Source: Achromobacter sp. Marseille-Q4962 (GTDB lineage: Bacteria; Pseudomonadota; Gammaproteobacteria; Burkholderiales; Burkholderiaceae_B). From it: a stretch of DNA of 64,000 nucleotides. Made by a program: the position numbers and the translations under genes. Below the pieces are notes generated by a model that saw only the letters and a list, made by a program, of their open reading frames with translations, made no database searches and had not been told where the DNA came from. The stretch is from positions 62,001 to 126,000 of the forward strand of contig NZ_CALSFU010000003.1 in assembly GCF_943737005.1 (NCBI RefSeq). The letters run 5' to 3'. This document shows positions 1 through 8,842 of this stretch, piece after piece (the stretch's first letter is position 1; each line of letters opens with the position of its first letter).

Positions 1-122
1 GGCTGTCAAGCGAAAACCGCTGTGGAACCCGCGCCAATACTAGCTTTTCAATCTTTTAGCAATAAACAAAAACGCGCAGGCCGCCGCGGGCGCGGCATGC
101 GCGAACGCGCCCGGACCGCGTT

Positions 123-803
123 TCAAACGTCGACCCAGCGGCGCAGCAAATTGTGATAGACGCCGGTGAGCGCCACGATGGAGGGGTGGCCCGCCGCGTC
201 ATGCGTCAGCCGCTGGATCGCCACATCCATTTCCAGGAGCAGCGCGCGCTGGCTGTCTTCGCGCACCAGGCTCTGCATCCAGAAGAAGGAGCTGATGCGC
301 GCGCCGCGCGTCACGGGATTGACGCGGTGCAGGCTGGTGCCGGGATACAGCACCATGTGGCCGGCGGGCAGTTTCACCGAACGCGGGCCATAGGTGTCGT
401 CGATGACCAGCTCGCCTCCGTCGTAGGAATCCGGCTCGGAGAAGAACAGCGTGGCGGACAGATCGGTGCGCACCCGCTCGCCGGTGGCGCCCACGCCGCG
501 CACGGCGTTGTCGATGTGGTAGCCGAACGCCTCGCCGCCTTCGTAGCAGTTGAAGAGCGGCGGAAATATCTTGCGCGGCAGCGCCGCCGACATGAACAGG
601 TTGTTGGCCGACAGGCGCTGCAGGATGAGGTTGCCCAGCTCCTGCGCCAGCGGATGCGTTTCGGGCAATTGCCTGTTTTTCTTCACGCCGGCCGATTGAT
701 AGCCTGCTGTGACCTTGCCGTCCACCCACTCGGCGGCTTCGAGCCGACGCCGGATTTCGGCAGCTTCTTGCGGACTGAAGACGTCCGCGATCTGTATGAG
801 CAT
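123..803 (-). CDS. Fe(II)/2-oxoglutarate-dependent PKHD-type hydroxylase (PiuC/YbiX family)
   Basis: 226-residue protein matching the length and start of the YbiX/PiuC family, Fe2+- and 2-oxoglutarate-dependent dioxygenases often linked to iron uptake. Visible signature: the His-x-Asp iron pair in GYHIDNAV, followed by the distal region [13 protein letters not shown], which holds the third iron His and the 2-oxoglutarate-binding Arg. The start is set at the ATG giving [10 protein letters not shown], as in relatives, rather than an in-frame Met seven codons upstream. It is the last of four minus-strand genes, 56 nt after the PLP enzyme. No siderophore gene lies nearby, so the iron link is family knowledge only. 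Confidence 0.88.
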   Translation of the reverse strand: MLIQIADVFSPQEAAEIRRRLEAAEWVDGKVTAGYQSAGVKKNRQLPETHPLAQELGNLILQRLSANNLFMSAALPRKIFPPLFNCYEGGEAFGYHIDNAVRGVGATGERVRTDLSATLFFSEPDSYDGGELVIDDTYGPRSVKLPAGHMVLYPGTSLHRVNPVTRGARISSFFWMQSLVREDSQRALLLEMDVAIQRLTHDAAGHPSIVALTGVYHNLLRRWVDV

Positions 804-859
804 GATTGCGCCCCGACTGAACATACGCGCGAGCGGCGCGCCGCCCGCGATCCGCTGGA

Positions 860-2104
860 TTATCCCGGCAGACAGGCATTGAGCGCCTGATCGAAGTCAA
901 ACAGCAGGTCGGCCTCGTCCTCGATGCCCACCGAGACGCGGATCAGGCTGTCGGCGATGCCCATCTGCCTGCGGCGCTCCGGCCCCATCTCGTAATAGAT
1001 GGTATGGGCGGCGGGCAGCGCCAGGCTGCGCGTGTCGCCCAGGTGCGTGGCCATCAGCACGACGCGCAGGCGGTTGAGGAAATCGAAGCAGTCCACGCCC
1101 TCGGCGAGCTCCACGCCCAGCAGGCCGCCGAAACGGGAGCCGAAGAGCGCCTTGGCGCGCTCGTGCTGGGGATGGCCGGGCAGGCCGGGATAGTGCACCC
1201 TGGCCACGCCGCGATGGGATTCGAGCAAGCGCGCCAGCGCCAGGGCGTTGGAGCAATGGCGCGCCATGCGCAGCGCCAGCGTCTCGGCGCCCACCGCGAT
1301 GCGGTGCGCGGGCTCGGCGGCCAGCGTGCCGCCCATGTCGCGCAGGCCCTTTTTCTTGACCTGGGTCAGGCCCCAGCTCGTGGACGGCCCCTTGCGGTAG
1401 GCCTCGTAAATGTTCGCATAGCCCGACCAGTCGTACAGCCCGGTGTCCGTCACCGAGCCGCCGAGTGCATTGCCGTGGCCGCTGATGTACTTGGAAAGCG
1501 AATTCATCACCAGCGAGGCGCCCACGGAAGCGGGCTGGAACATCCAGGGCGAGGTGAGCGTGTTGTCCACGACGTAGACCAGGCCGTGCTCGCGGCAGAT
1601 CTGGCCGATGACGGCGAGGTCGGCGACCTGGGTGCCGGGGTTGGCGATGGTTTCGGTGAAGACCATGCGCGTCTCGGGACGCAGCGCGGCGCGCACCTGC
1701 GCCGCGTCGGTGACGTCCACGAAAGTGATCTCCACGCCCAGCTCCTGCAGCGTGCCCAGCAGGCTGTTGGTGTTGCCGAAGATGAACTGGCTGGACACGA
1801 GGTGGTCGCCGCGGCGCAGCAAGGTGGTGAAGATGGCGGACAGCGCCGCCATGCCGGTCGCGAACGACACCGTGCCCTTGCCGCCTTCCATGCGGCTCAC
1901 CTTGGCCTCGAGGGCCGTGGTGGTGGGCGTGCCCTGGCGCGCATACGTGAACCCCGCCTTGCCCTGGAACACGGCGGCGAGTTCGCGCGCATCTTCGTAC
2001 GCGAACTCGGAGGACGGATGCATGGGTTTGTGCACCGCGCCGTGCTCGACGGATTGCTCGCGGTCGGAATGCAGGATGGTGGTGGTGAAGCCGTTCTGGT
2101 GCAT
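860..2104 (-). CDS. Cys/Met metabolism PLP-dependent enzyme (O-succinylhomoserine sulfhydrylase / cystathionine gamma-synthase family)
   Basis: 414 residues with the full fold-type I Cys/Met enzyme pattern: the [13 protein letters not shown] cofactor-loop region, the Asp of VVDNTLTSP, and the PLP lysine in [10 protein letters not shown]. Family members catalyse gamma-replacement or elimination on activated homoserine (MetB, MetZ) or on methionine (MdeA). The exact reaction cannot be read from sequence; a role in homocysteine or cystathionine formation is the likeliest inference. The gene lies 63 nt after rlmB on the same strand. The leader is too short for a SAM riboswitch and none was seen. 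Confidence 0.85.
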   Translation of the reverse strand: MHQNGFTTTILHSDREQSVEHGAVHKPMHPSSEFAYEDARELAAVFQGKAGFTYARQGTPTTTALEAKVSRMEGGKGTVSFATGMAALSAIFTTLLRRGDHLVSSQFIFGNTNSLLGTLQELGVEITFVDVTDAAQVRAALRPETRMVFTETIANPGTQVADLAVIGQICREHGLVYVVDNTLTSPWMFQPASVGASLVMNSLSKYISGHGNALGGSVTDTGLYDWSGYANIYEAYRKGPSTSWGLTQVKKKGLRDMGGTLAAEPAHRIAVGAETLALRMARHCSNALALARLLESHRGVARVHYPGLPGHPQHERAKALFGSRFGGLLGVELAEGVDCFDFLNRLRVVLMATHLGDTRSLALPAAHTIYYEMGPERRRQMGIADSLIRVSVGIEDEADLLFDFDQALNACLPG

Positions 2105-2167
2105 GATGGGCGGTACGTAGGGGCGATGTGGGAACGAGACGGGGAACGAAACGGGAAAGCGGCCAGT

Positions 2168-2905
2168 TTACGCCTGCCGCTGGCGCACGGACTCGTACAG
2201 ACAGACGGCGCTCGCCACGCTGACGTTCAGGCTCTCGACCGAACCCAGCATGGGAATGCGCACGAGCTGATCGCAGGTTTCGCGGGTGAGCCGGCGCATG
2301 CCCTCGCCTTCGGCGCCCATTACCCAGGCCATGGGCTGGCGCGCATCGATCTGGTGCATGCTTTCGCTGGCCTGGTCGTCGGTGCCCACCAGCCAGACAC
2401 CGCGGTCCTTCAGGCCGCGCATGGTGCGCGCGAGGTTGGTGACCATGAGGTACGGCACGGTGTCGGCCGCGCCGCAGGCCACGCGCTGCACCGTGCTGTT
2501 CAGGCCGACCGCGCGGTCGCGCGGCGCGATCACGGCATGCACGCCGGCCGCGTCGGCCGTGCGCAGGCAGGCGCCCAGGTTGTGGGGGTCGGTCACGCCG
2601 TCGAGGATGAGCAGCAGCGCCGGCCCTTCGATGACGTCGAGCACCTCGTCCACGTCGACCGCGAGCTGGCGCTCCTCGGCCAGCGCCACCACGCCCTGGT
2701 GCCGCGTGCCGCGGGCCAGTCCGTCCAGGCGATCCATGCCGACCGGATGCAGGCGGCAGCCGGCGCGCTCGGCCTGCTCGATGAACGACTGCATGCGCTT
2801 GTCGCGGCGCGACGCCTCGACGTAGATTTCCTTGATGGAATCGGGCGCGTGGCGCAAGCGCGCGGTCACCGCGTGAAACCCGGCGAGTATTTGGGTCGAC
2901 GCCAT
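2168..2905 (-). CDS. rlmB: 23S rRNA (guanosine-2251-2'-O)-methyltransferase RlmB
   Basis: 245-residue SPOUT-class methyltransferase. An N-terminal substrate-binding domain (about residues 1-75, starting [14 protein letters not shown]) precedes the SpoU catalytic domain. The three SPOUT motifs are visible: the Asn/Arg motif in [16 protein letters not shown], the glycine loop [12 protein letters not shown], and [18 protein letters not shown], which forms the trefoil knot. It methylates the 2'-OH of G2251 in the 23S P loop. It follows rnr on the same strand, the conserved rnr-rlmB arrangement, and is preceded by an AAAGG ribosome-binding site. Confidence 0.95.
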   Translation of the reverse strand: MASTQILAGFHAVTARLRHAPDSIKEIYVEASRRDKRMQSFIEQAERAGCRLHPVGMDRLDGLARGTRHQGVVALAEERQLAVDVDEVLDVIEGPALLLILDGVTDPHNLGACLRTADAAGVHAVIAPRDRAVGLNSTVQRVACGAADTVPYLMVTNLARTMRGLKDRGVWLVGTDDQASESMHQIDARQPMAWVMGAEGEGMRRLTRETCDQLVRIPMLGSVESLNVSVASAVCLYESVRQRQA

Positions 2906-3057
2906 AGATGCAAGAACCTTTAGAAAAACGGAAATCCCGCGCCGGACCCGGAGCGGGCGGCCGGAGCGCGCCGGCCAGGGACAATGTTACCGCCTTAGCG
3001 CCTGCCGCAGCCCCCGCCCGGCCCGCACAAGCGGACCGGCCGAAGACTGCCGCCGCG

Positions 3058-5523
3058 TCAGTGGCGCTTGCGGGCCGCCTTCTTGGCGGGCGCGGCGCGC
3101 TTGGACGCCTGGGCCGGCTTGCCGGCCTTCTTGGCTTCGGCGCGGCGCTCCCTGGCGGTCTGGCCCTTGAGCGCGGCCGGCTTGGGCGCGGCGGCTTTCT
3201 TCACGCGGCGCGGCGGCTCGTCGGGGCCGCGCGCGGCGGCTTTGCGCAAGGCGTCGAAACTGGTGCCCTGCACCAGACGGAACTCGATGCGCCGCGCCTC
3301 GAGATCGACCCGCGAAACCTGCACCTGCACCTTGTCGGTGAGCCGGTAGCGCAGGCCGGTGCGCTCGCCGCGCAGCTCGTGCATGGCGTCGTTGAACTGG
3401 AAATACTCGCCCCCCAGCTCGGAGACGTGCACCAGCCCTTCGACGTGCAGCGTGTCCAGCGTGACGAAGATGCCAAAGCTGGCCACGCCGGTAACCGTGC
3501 CGCTGAAATCCTCGCCCACGCGTTCCTTGACGAACCAGCACTTGAGCCAGGCCTCCACGTCGCGCGAAGCCTCGTCCGCGCGCCGCTCGCTGGCTGACAG
3601 CAGCAGGCCCAGCTTTTCCCAGATGGCATGCTCGTGCTCGCGCTGCGAGCGGCCGATGACCACCGGCTGGTCTTCCAGGCTGGGCACATAGCGCTGACCC
3701 GCCAGGAGCGCCTTGATGACACGGTGCGTGAGCAGATCGGGGTAGCGGCGGATGGGCGAGGTGAAATGGCTGTAGCCCGGATACGCCAGGCCGAAGTGGC
3801 CGAGCAGGTCGGGGCTGTAGATGGCCTGCTGCATGGACCGCAGACACATGGTCTGCAGCAGCGGATAGTCGGGACGCCCGCGCACGCTGTCGAGGAACTC
3901 GCCGTAGTCCTTGGCGGTGGGCGTATCGCCGCCGCCCAGCGACAGCCCCAGGGTGCGCAGGAACTCGCGCAGCGACTGCAGGCGCTCGGGCGTGGGGCCC
4001 TCGTGGATGCGGAACAGGCCCGGGTGCTTGCTGCGCGTCATGAAGTCGGCGGCGCAGGTATTGGCCGCCAGCATGCACTCCTCGATGAGCTTGTGTGCGT
4101 CGTTGCGCACCATGGGCACGATCTGTTCGATGCGGCCGAGCTCGTTGCAGACGATCTTGGTTTCGACCGTATCGAAGTCGATGGCCCCGCGCTTGCGGCG
4201 GGCCTGGGCGAGCAGCTGGTAGAGCTCGTACAGGTGCTGCACCTGGGGCAGCACGGCGCGCATCGCCAGCGCGGCGGGCCCGGTCGGCTGCTGCAGCGCC
4301 TCCCACACATTGGTGTAGGTGGTGCGCGCGTGCGAGTGGATGACCGCATTGAAGAACTGGTAGGCCGTCACCGTGCCCGCCTTGGCGCCCGTGGCCGGAA
4401 TGACCATGTCGCACACCAGCACCAGGCGGTCGACGTCGGGGTTGAGCGAGCAGAGCCCGTTGGAGAGCGACTCCGGCAGCATGGGAATCACGCGGCGCGG
4501 GAAGTAGACGCTGGTGCCGCGCTCCAGCGCGTCGTCGTCGAGGGCGTCGCCGGGGCGCACGTAGTGGCTCACGTCGGCGATGGCCACCAGCAGGCGCCAG
4601 CCCGGGCGCTTGCGCTGCCCGGCGCCCAGCTCGACCGGCTCGCAATACACGGCGTCGTCGAAATCGCGCGCGTCTTCGCCGTCGATGGTGATGAACGGGA
4701 CGTCGCGCAGGTCGACCCGGTCTTTCAGATCGGATTTGCGCACCGAGTCGGGCAGCCGGGCGGCCTGCTTGCGCGCCGCCTCGGAAAATTCGACGGGCAC
4801 GTCGAACTTGCGCACCGCGATCTCGATCTCCATGCCGGGATCGTCGATCTCGCCCAGCACTTCGGACACCCGGCCCAGCGGCTGCGTGTGCCGGGTGGGC
4901 TGGGCGATGATCTCAACCGACACCACCTGGCCGTGCTGGGCGCCGTTGGTGTCGCCGGGCGGGATGAGAATGTCGTGCTTGATGCGCTGGTCTTCGGGCA
5001 CGACGATGGACAGGCCGTGCTCGTGCAGGAAGCGGCCCACCAGCTTGTTGGTGCGGCGCTCGATGACTTCGACGATGGTGCCCTCGGGCTTGCCGCGGTA
5101 TTCGCCCGTGGGCTTGACCAGCACGCGGTCGCCGTGCAGCACCTTGAGCATTTCGCGCGGCGACAGGAACAGATCCGGCCCGCCGTCGTCGCGCAGCAGA
5201 AAGCCGAAGCCGTCGCGGTGCCCCAGCACCTTGCCGGCGATGAAATCGAGTTTGGTGGCGAGCAACAGCACGCCCTTGCGGTTGGGCAGCAACTGGCCGT
5301 CGCGTTCCATGGCGGCCAGGCGGCGCTCGAACCCCGTCACCGTTGCCGGCCGCTCCACGCCCATGCGATTGGCCAGTTCCTGCGGCGAGAGCGGCGCTCC
5401 CGCCGAACGCAGCGCTTTCAGGATGGCTTCACGGGACGGAACATCGGGGTCGAAGTCCGGCGGGGCTTCGGGCAAGGGTGTTGATCTGTTGTTATTCGAG
5501 TCGTTATTCGATCTTTTTGCCAA
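3058..5523 (-). CDS. rnr: Ribonuclease R
   Basis: 821-residue processive 3'-to-5' exoribonuclease that degrades structured RNA and acts in rRNA and mRNA quality control. An N-terminal winged-helix segment (about 28-95) is followed by two cold-shock domains (about 95-245), the RNB catalytic domain with DGEDARDFDDAV (about 281-292), whose aspartates bind Mg2+, a C-terminal S1 domain with the segment GTVTGVASFGIFV, and a Lys/Ala/Arg-rich tail. The start codon is TTG; a stop lies just upstream in frame and no better start exists. The start codon overlaps the -35 box of the divergent tRNA-Leu promoter. rlmB follows. Confidence 0.95.
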   Translation of the reverse strand: MAKRSNNDSNNNRSTPLPEAPPDFDPDVPSREAILKALRSAGAPLSPQELANRMGVERPATVTGFERRLAAMERDGQLLPNRKGVLLLATKLDFIAGKVLGHRDGFGFLLRDDGGPDLFLSPREMLKVLHGDRVLVKPTGEYRGKPEGTIVEVIERRTNKLVGRFLHEHGLSIVVPEDQRIKHDILIPPGDTNGAQHGQVVSVEIIAQPTRHTQPLGRVSEVLGEIDDPGMEIEIAVRKFDVPVEFSEAARKQAARLPDSVRKSDLKDRVDLRDVPFITIDGEDARDFDDAVYCEPVELGAGQRKRPGWRLLVAIADVSHYVRPGDALDDDALERGTSVYFPRRVIPMLPESLSNGLCSLNPDVDRLVLVCDMVIPATGAKAGTVTAYQFFNAVIHSHARTTYTNVWEALQQPTGPAALAMRAVLPQVQHLYELYQLLAQARRKRGAIDFDTVETKIVCNELGRIEQIVPMVRNDAHKLIEECMLAANTCAADFMTRSKHPGLFRIHEGPTPERLQSLREFLRTLGLSLGGGDTPTAKDYGEFLDSVRGRPDYPLLQTMCLRSMQQAIYSPDLLGHFGLAYPGYSHFTSPIRRYPDLLTHRVIKALLAGQRYVPSLEDQPVVIGRSQREHEHAIWEKLGLLLSASERRADEASRDVEAWLKCWFVKERVGEDFSGTVTGVASFGIFVTLDTLHVEGLVHVSELGGEYFQFNDAMHELRGERTGLRYRLTDKVQVQVSRVDLEARRIEFRLVQGTSFDALRKAAARGPDEPPRRVKKAAAPKPAALKGQTARERRAEAKKAGKPAQASKRAAPAKKAARKRH

Positions 5524-5545
5524 AGCTAAAATTTCCGTTTATAAT
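5517..5545 (+). promoter_or_regulatory. Sigma-70-type promoter for the first tRNA-Leu
   Basis: TTGCCA (5517-5522), a 17-nt spacer and a consensus TATAAT (5540-5545) point to a start near 5552, about 155 nt before the tRNA. The -35 box overlaps the start codon of the divergent rnr gene. The second tRNA-Leu copy has a matching promoter. Confidence 0.75.
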
Positions 5546-5705
5546 GCGCAGCTTCTGTGGTTCGCCCAAGGCTGAACACTGAAGCAGAAAGACCAGAGTT
5601 TATAGCTTGTGTGCTTTCATAGCTAGTTTTTCATGGCTCGACCATGCATGGGAAACACGGCGAAAAACATGAAAACACCGGCGGACAAACCCGGTCGCAT
5701 TCAGT

Positions 5706-5790
5706 GCCCAGGTGGCGGAATTGGTAGACGCGCATGGTTCAGGTCCATGTGCCGCAAGGTGTGGAGGTTCGAGTCCTCTCCTGGGCACCA
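5706..5790 (+). tRNA. tRNA-Leu (anticodon CAG)
   Basis: 85-nt class II tRNA with long variable arm and encoded CCA. The 7-bp acceptor stem GCCCAGG pairs with CCTGGGC. The anticodon stem CATGG/CCATG encloses a loop with anticodon CAG (5740-5742), reading CUG, a common Leu codon in this GC-rich genome. It is identical over all 85 nt to the copy at 6844-6928. Confidence 0.97.
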
Positions 5791-5857
5791 CAGAATTTTC
5801 CAGGCGCTGCGGCCTTGCCGCAACGCCAGCGGTATCCGGAAGCTTCCGGACACCCTC

Positions 5858-5888
5858 GAAAGCCCCGCGGCCGACCCGCGGGGCTTTT
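5858..5888. terminator. Intrinsic terminator, bidirectional
   Basis: A perfect 10-bp stem (5861-5870 with 5876-5885) and 5-nt loop, preceded by A's and followed by T's. It ends the tRNA-Leu transcript on plus and lies downstream of the DTW gene on minus. Confidence 0.85.
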
Positions 5889-5977
5889 GCATTTCCGCTG
5901 CGCTTTCCGGCCAGCCGCTCTTGCTCCTCCTGCCTGCTCCCTGCCCCCGCCGGGACGCCGCTCCTGCTCCTGCCGCC

Positions 5978-6679
5978 CTACGCCTGCCGGCCTTTGCGGC
6001 CCGGGCTGCGGCGCAGGTGGTGACGCTCATACGTATCCTGCCCCATGGCCCGGATCTGCGCGTCGACCAGCGCCTCGAACGGCCTGAGCAAGGCATCGTA
6101 CGCCGCGGGCGCCTCCAGCACATTGAGCGCCCGCACGATGGCCTCGATACTGGAGAGCGCTCCCGGCAGGTCGGCATGGCGCACGCGGTAGCGCGAGGCC
6201 GCGCCCGCCGGCTCCATGGGCGGATGCGCGCGGGGCAGCGCCGCCAGTTCCGGATTGTCGCGCAGCATTTTCCGCGCCTGCTTCCAGGTGCCGTCCAGCA
6301 CGATGAGCTGCAACGGACCGTCGCCGGACGCCGCCGCCAGGGGCTGGGACGACTCCCCGGGAAACAGCAGCACGCTGCGCAGGCCCGGCGCCTCCCACGC
6401 CTGCGGCCCGAATTGCGCGCCGACCAGCAGGCGGGCCCGCTCCAGGCCCAGCACCGCCAGCCTGGCGGTGTTGAGCGCATGCCGCGATTCGGAGGGGTGC
6501 TGCAGCACCAGCACCCGGGTGCGGCTGGACAGGCTCGGAATCAGCGGGCACAGGCAGAGCGGCCGGGGACGGGCGCAGCGCGGGCATACGGAACGGGACA
6601 CGGCAACGGAACGCGGAAAAAGAAAAGCGGAAGGGAACGCGGCAGCCACAAGGCAGCGCAGATCCGCAGTCTGCCACAT
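5978..6679 (-). CDS. DTW-domain protein, probable tRNA-uridine aminocarboxypropyltransferase (TapT-like)
   Basis: 233 residues from the ATG chosen here. The DTW/TapT family adds a 3-amino-3-carboxypropyl group from SAM to uridine (acp3U47 in tRNA). Visible features are the N-terminal cysteine cluster CPRCARPRPLCLC, the segment LQHPSESRHALNTARL, and the DTW-box region LIVLDGTWKQARKM, with DGTW in place of the canonical DTW. The start is uncertain: TTG and GTG codons also lie in frame and the region before the first Cys is low-complexity. The gene sits between two identical tRNA-Leu genes but reads against them. Class II tRNA-Leu is not a known target, so the neighbourhood may be coincidental. 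Confidence 0.85.
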   Translation of the reverse strand: MWQTADLRCLVAAAFPSAFLFPRSVAVSRSVCPRCARPRPLCLCPLIPSLSSRTRVLVLQHPSESRHALNTARLAVLGLERARLLVGAQFGPQAWEAPGLRSVLLFPGESSQPLAAASGDGPLQLIVLDGTWKQARKMLRDNPELAALPRAHPPMEPAGAASRYRVRHADLPGALSSIEAIVRALNVLEAPAAYDALLRPFEALVDAQIRAMGQDTYERHHLRRSPGRKGRQA

Positions 6680-6748
6680 GCCGCCGCCCCCGCCGCTCGC
6701 TGCCCCGCTCGCCTTGCGCAAGCGGCCCGCAAAATTTTTTTGCGCCGC

Positions 6749-6777
6749 TTGCGCACTTCCGGAAAACTATGCATAAT
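6749..6777 (+). promoter_or_regulatory. Sigma-70-type promoter for the second tRNA-Leu
   Basis: TTGCGC (6749-6754), 17-nt spacer, CATAAT (6772-6777). The predicted start is near 6784, about 60 nt before the tRNA. Spacing is the same as in the first copy's promoter, so each tRNA appears to be its own transcription unit. Confidence 0.7.
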
Positions 6778-6843
6778 TTCGTTTCTCTGCTGCCGGGCAC
6801 GAGGCGCCGCTTACAAAGCAACGCCGCAACGCAAGGCAACAGC

Positions 6844-6928
6844 GCCCAGGTGGCGGAATTGGTAGACGCGCATGGTTCAGGTCCATGTGCCGCAAGGTGT
6901 GGAGGTTCGAGTCCTCTCCTGGGCACCA
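6844..6928 (+). tRNA. tRNA-Leu (anticodon CAG), second copy
   Basis: Identical in all 85 nt to the tRNA at 5706-5790, including the encoded CCA. Sequence outside the tRNA differs, so the duplication is limited to the gene itself. Confidence 0.97.
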
Positions 6929-6965
6929 ATTACCACATCACGAATTACCAGCGTGATGCGCCAAG

Positions 6966-7000
6966 AAAACCCCGTACGCGAAAGCGTCCGGGGTTTTTTT
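6966..7000 (+). terminator. Intrinsic terminator after tRNA-Leu
   Basis: Stem CCCCGTACGC / GCGTCCGGGG with one mismatch and a GAAA tetraloop, followed by T7. Confidence 0.85.
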
Positions 7001-7151
7001 CTTTTGCGCCGAAACAAGCCAGGAGCAGAAGCGCGAAAGCAAGAACGCAAAGGCAGGCGCGCGGGGCAGATGCGCGCGGAATACTGTGGCGAAGGCGCTG
7101 CGGAAAGCCCTCCGCCGCGCAAGCCCGCGCCCCTCGCCGGGGCGCGTCCGG

Positions 7152-7604
7152 TCAGCCCCGGGGCTCGAGCACGCGCGTCATTACCACGTGGGAAATGCCC
7201 GCCTCCATGAACGGTTCGCCCTGCGCGACGAAACCGTGCGCCTCGTAAAAGCCGGTGGCGTGGGTCTGCGCGTGCAGGATGAGCATGCGGTGGCCGTCGC
7301 CGTGCCCCTGCTCGATCAAGGCATCGAGCAGCTTGCCGCCGATGCCCAACCCCCGTGCGTGGCGCAGCACGGCCATGCGGCCGATGTGGCCATCGGGCAA
7401 CAGACGTCCGGTGCCCAGCGGCTCGCCGTTCTCGCCATAGGCCACGGCATGGACCGACACGGCGTCGTCATCGTCCATCTCGACTTCGGGAGGCACGTTC
7501 TGCTCCACGACGAATACTTCGTGGCGCACCGCGGACGCGTCATCGCGCAGGCGATCCCAGGTGCCCAGTCTGATGCTTATGTTGTCGGGTTGCGAGGCTG
7601 ACAT
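7152..7604 (-). CDS. GNAT family N-acetyltransferase (ElaA/YjcF-like)
   Basis: 150-residue single-domain GNAT acetyltransferase. The acetyl-CoA loop is RHARGLGIGGKLL (about residues 81-93), with the preceding strand GHIGRMAVL and the C-terminal HAQTHATGFYEAHGF block typical of the ElaA/YjcF group. The N-terminal RHEVFVVEQNVPPEVEMD also fits that group. The ATG has a clear AGGAG ribosome-binding site. The substrate is unknown. It stands alone, with its 3' end facing the tRNA-Leu terminator. Confidence 0.85.
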   Translation of the reverse strand: MSASQPDNISIRLGTWDRLRDDASAVRHEVFVVEQNVPPEVEMDDDDAVSVHAVAYGENGEPLGTGRLLPDGHIGRMAVLRHARGLGIGGKLLDALIEQGHGDGHRMLILHAQTHATGFYEAHGFVAQGEPFMEAGISHVVMTRVLEPRG

Positions 7605-7745
7605 GCCGGCTCCTTTTGCAGCAATTGAAATACGGATAACAGATACCGATAGCTACCGGCATTCTCGCAGGGATGCGCGGCGCGCGGAACCGCCCGGCGC
7701 CCCGCCCAGTAGAATGTGCGCCTTTGCGCCGCTCCCGCCGTTTCC

Positions 7746-8690
7746 ATGAACGCCGTCATCACCGCCGCCCTGCCCGTCTTCGCCCTGATTCTCACAGGCT
7801 GGCTGGCGGCGCGCTGGCGGATCCTGGGCAGCGGCGCCACGGACGCGCTCAACCGCTATGTGGTCTACCTCTCGCTGCCCGCGCTGCTGTTTCGCGCCAT
7901 GACGCAGGTGGACCTGGCGCACATGGCGCACTGGGGATTCGTGGGCGCGTTCGCAGGCGGCATTGCCGTCACGTTCGCCGCCGCCTTCATGGACCGCCGC
8001 GGCGCGGCGCGCGCGCTGACCGACCGCAGTATCGAAGGACTGGCGGCGTCCTACGCCAACGCCGGCTACATGGGCATTCCGCTCTGCCTGGCGCTGTTCG
8101 GGGCCGACAGCCTGGCGCCGGCCACCTTCACCACGCTGCTGACGGCCAGCGTGCTGTTCGGCTTCGCCATCGCCCTCATCGAATACGACCGCCAGCAGAC
8201 CCCGCATCTGGGCCCCACCCTGCTCAGGGTGGGGCGCGCGCTGATGCGCAACCCGCTGCTGGCCGCGCCGGTGCTGGGCATGATCTGGTCCACCACCGGC
8301 CTGGCGCTGCCTTCCGGGCTGGACCGCTACCTCGATCTGCTGGGCGCTTCGGCCAGCCCATGCGCGCTGGTGACCATCGGGCTGTTCCTGGCCCAAACGG
8401 AAACCTCGGCCGCGGGCCGCGGCGTGCTGAAACTCGTGGCCGGCAAGCTGCTGCTGCAGCCCCTGGCCACGGCGCTGCTCGCGTTCCAGGTATTTTCGAT
8501 GCCGCCGCTGTGGGCCTGGACCGCCGTGCTGATGAGCGCCCTGCCCATTGGCACCGGCCCTTTCATGCTGGCGCAGATGTACGGCCGCGACGCGCGCGCC
8601 ACCTCGCGCGCCATCCTGGTGTCGACGGTGGGTTCCATCCTGACCGTCAGCCTGCTGGTGGCCTGGATCAGCGCCCATCCCCCGGCATGA
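7746..8690 (+). CDS. AEC family transporter (auxin efflux carrier family)
   Basis: 314-residue integral membrane protein with about ten hydrophobic segments in the two-half arrangement of the AEC/BASS superfamily. Conserved stretches include YVVYLSLPALLFRAM near the N-terminus and ASYANAGYMGIPL at the start of the second bundle. Bacterial members export or import organic acids, amino acids or malonate; the substrate here cannot be inferred. The start was placed at MNAVITAALPVFAL, ten codons after the first in-frame Met, because the membrane segment begins there. A TAGAAT box at 7710-7715 could serve as its -10. Confidence 0.85.
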   Translation: MNAVITAALPVFALILTGWLAARWRILGSGATDALNRYVVYLSLPALLFRAMTQVDLAHMAHWGFVGAFAGGIAVTFAAAFMDRRGAARALTDRSIEGLAASYANAGYMGIPLCLALFGADSLAPATFTTLLTASVLFGFAIALIEYDRQQTPHLGPTLLRVGRALMRNPLLAAPVLGMIWSTTGLALPSGLDRYLDLLGASASPCALVTIGLFLAQTETSAAGRGVLKLVAGKLLLQPLATALLAFQVFSMPPLWAWTAVLMSALPIGTGPFMLAQMYGRDARATSRAILVSTVGSILTVSLLVAWISAHPPA

Positions 8691-8716
8691 GCCGCGCGCC
8701 ATCTTATTACCAATAG

Positions 8717-8737
8717 TTATTTATCAATCATAAATAA
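8717..8737. promoter_or_regulatory. Perfect 8-bp inverted repeat, candidate operator
   Basis: TTATTTAT (8717-8724), 5-nt spacer, ATAAATAA (8730-8737), in an AT-rich island immediately upstream of the candidate -35 box of the YeeE/YedE gene. Length and symmetry suit a LysR- or ArsR-type regulator site; the identity of the regulator is inference. Confidence 0.5.
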
Positions 8738-8742
8738 GTGTT

Positions 8743-8770
8743 TTGAGGAATTAAAACCCCGCGCTAGACT
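8743..8770 (+). promoter_or_regulatory. Candidate promoter of the YeeE/YedE gene
   Basis: TTGAGG (8743-8748), 16-nt spacer, TAGACT (8765-8770). It lies about 70 nt before the start codon, just downstream of the palindrome at 8717-8737. Confidence 0.5.
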
Positions 8771-8842
8771 GCGCGTATCGGAAACGGGTGCGGAGACGCG
8801 CCCGTTTGCGTTTCCCTTTTCTCCCCCGGGATCCCCATCGTC

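Noticed and set aside
2105-2167. SAM riboswitch upstream of the Cys/Met PLP enzyme
   Set aside because: Only 63 bases separate it from rlmB; too short for a riboswitch and no suitable stems are visible.
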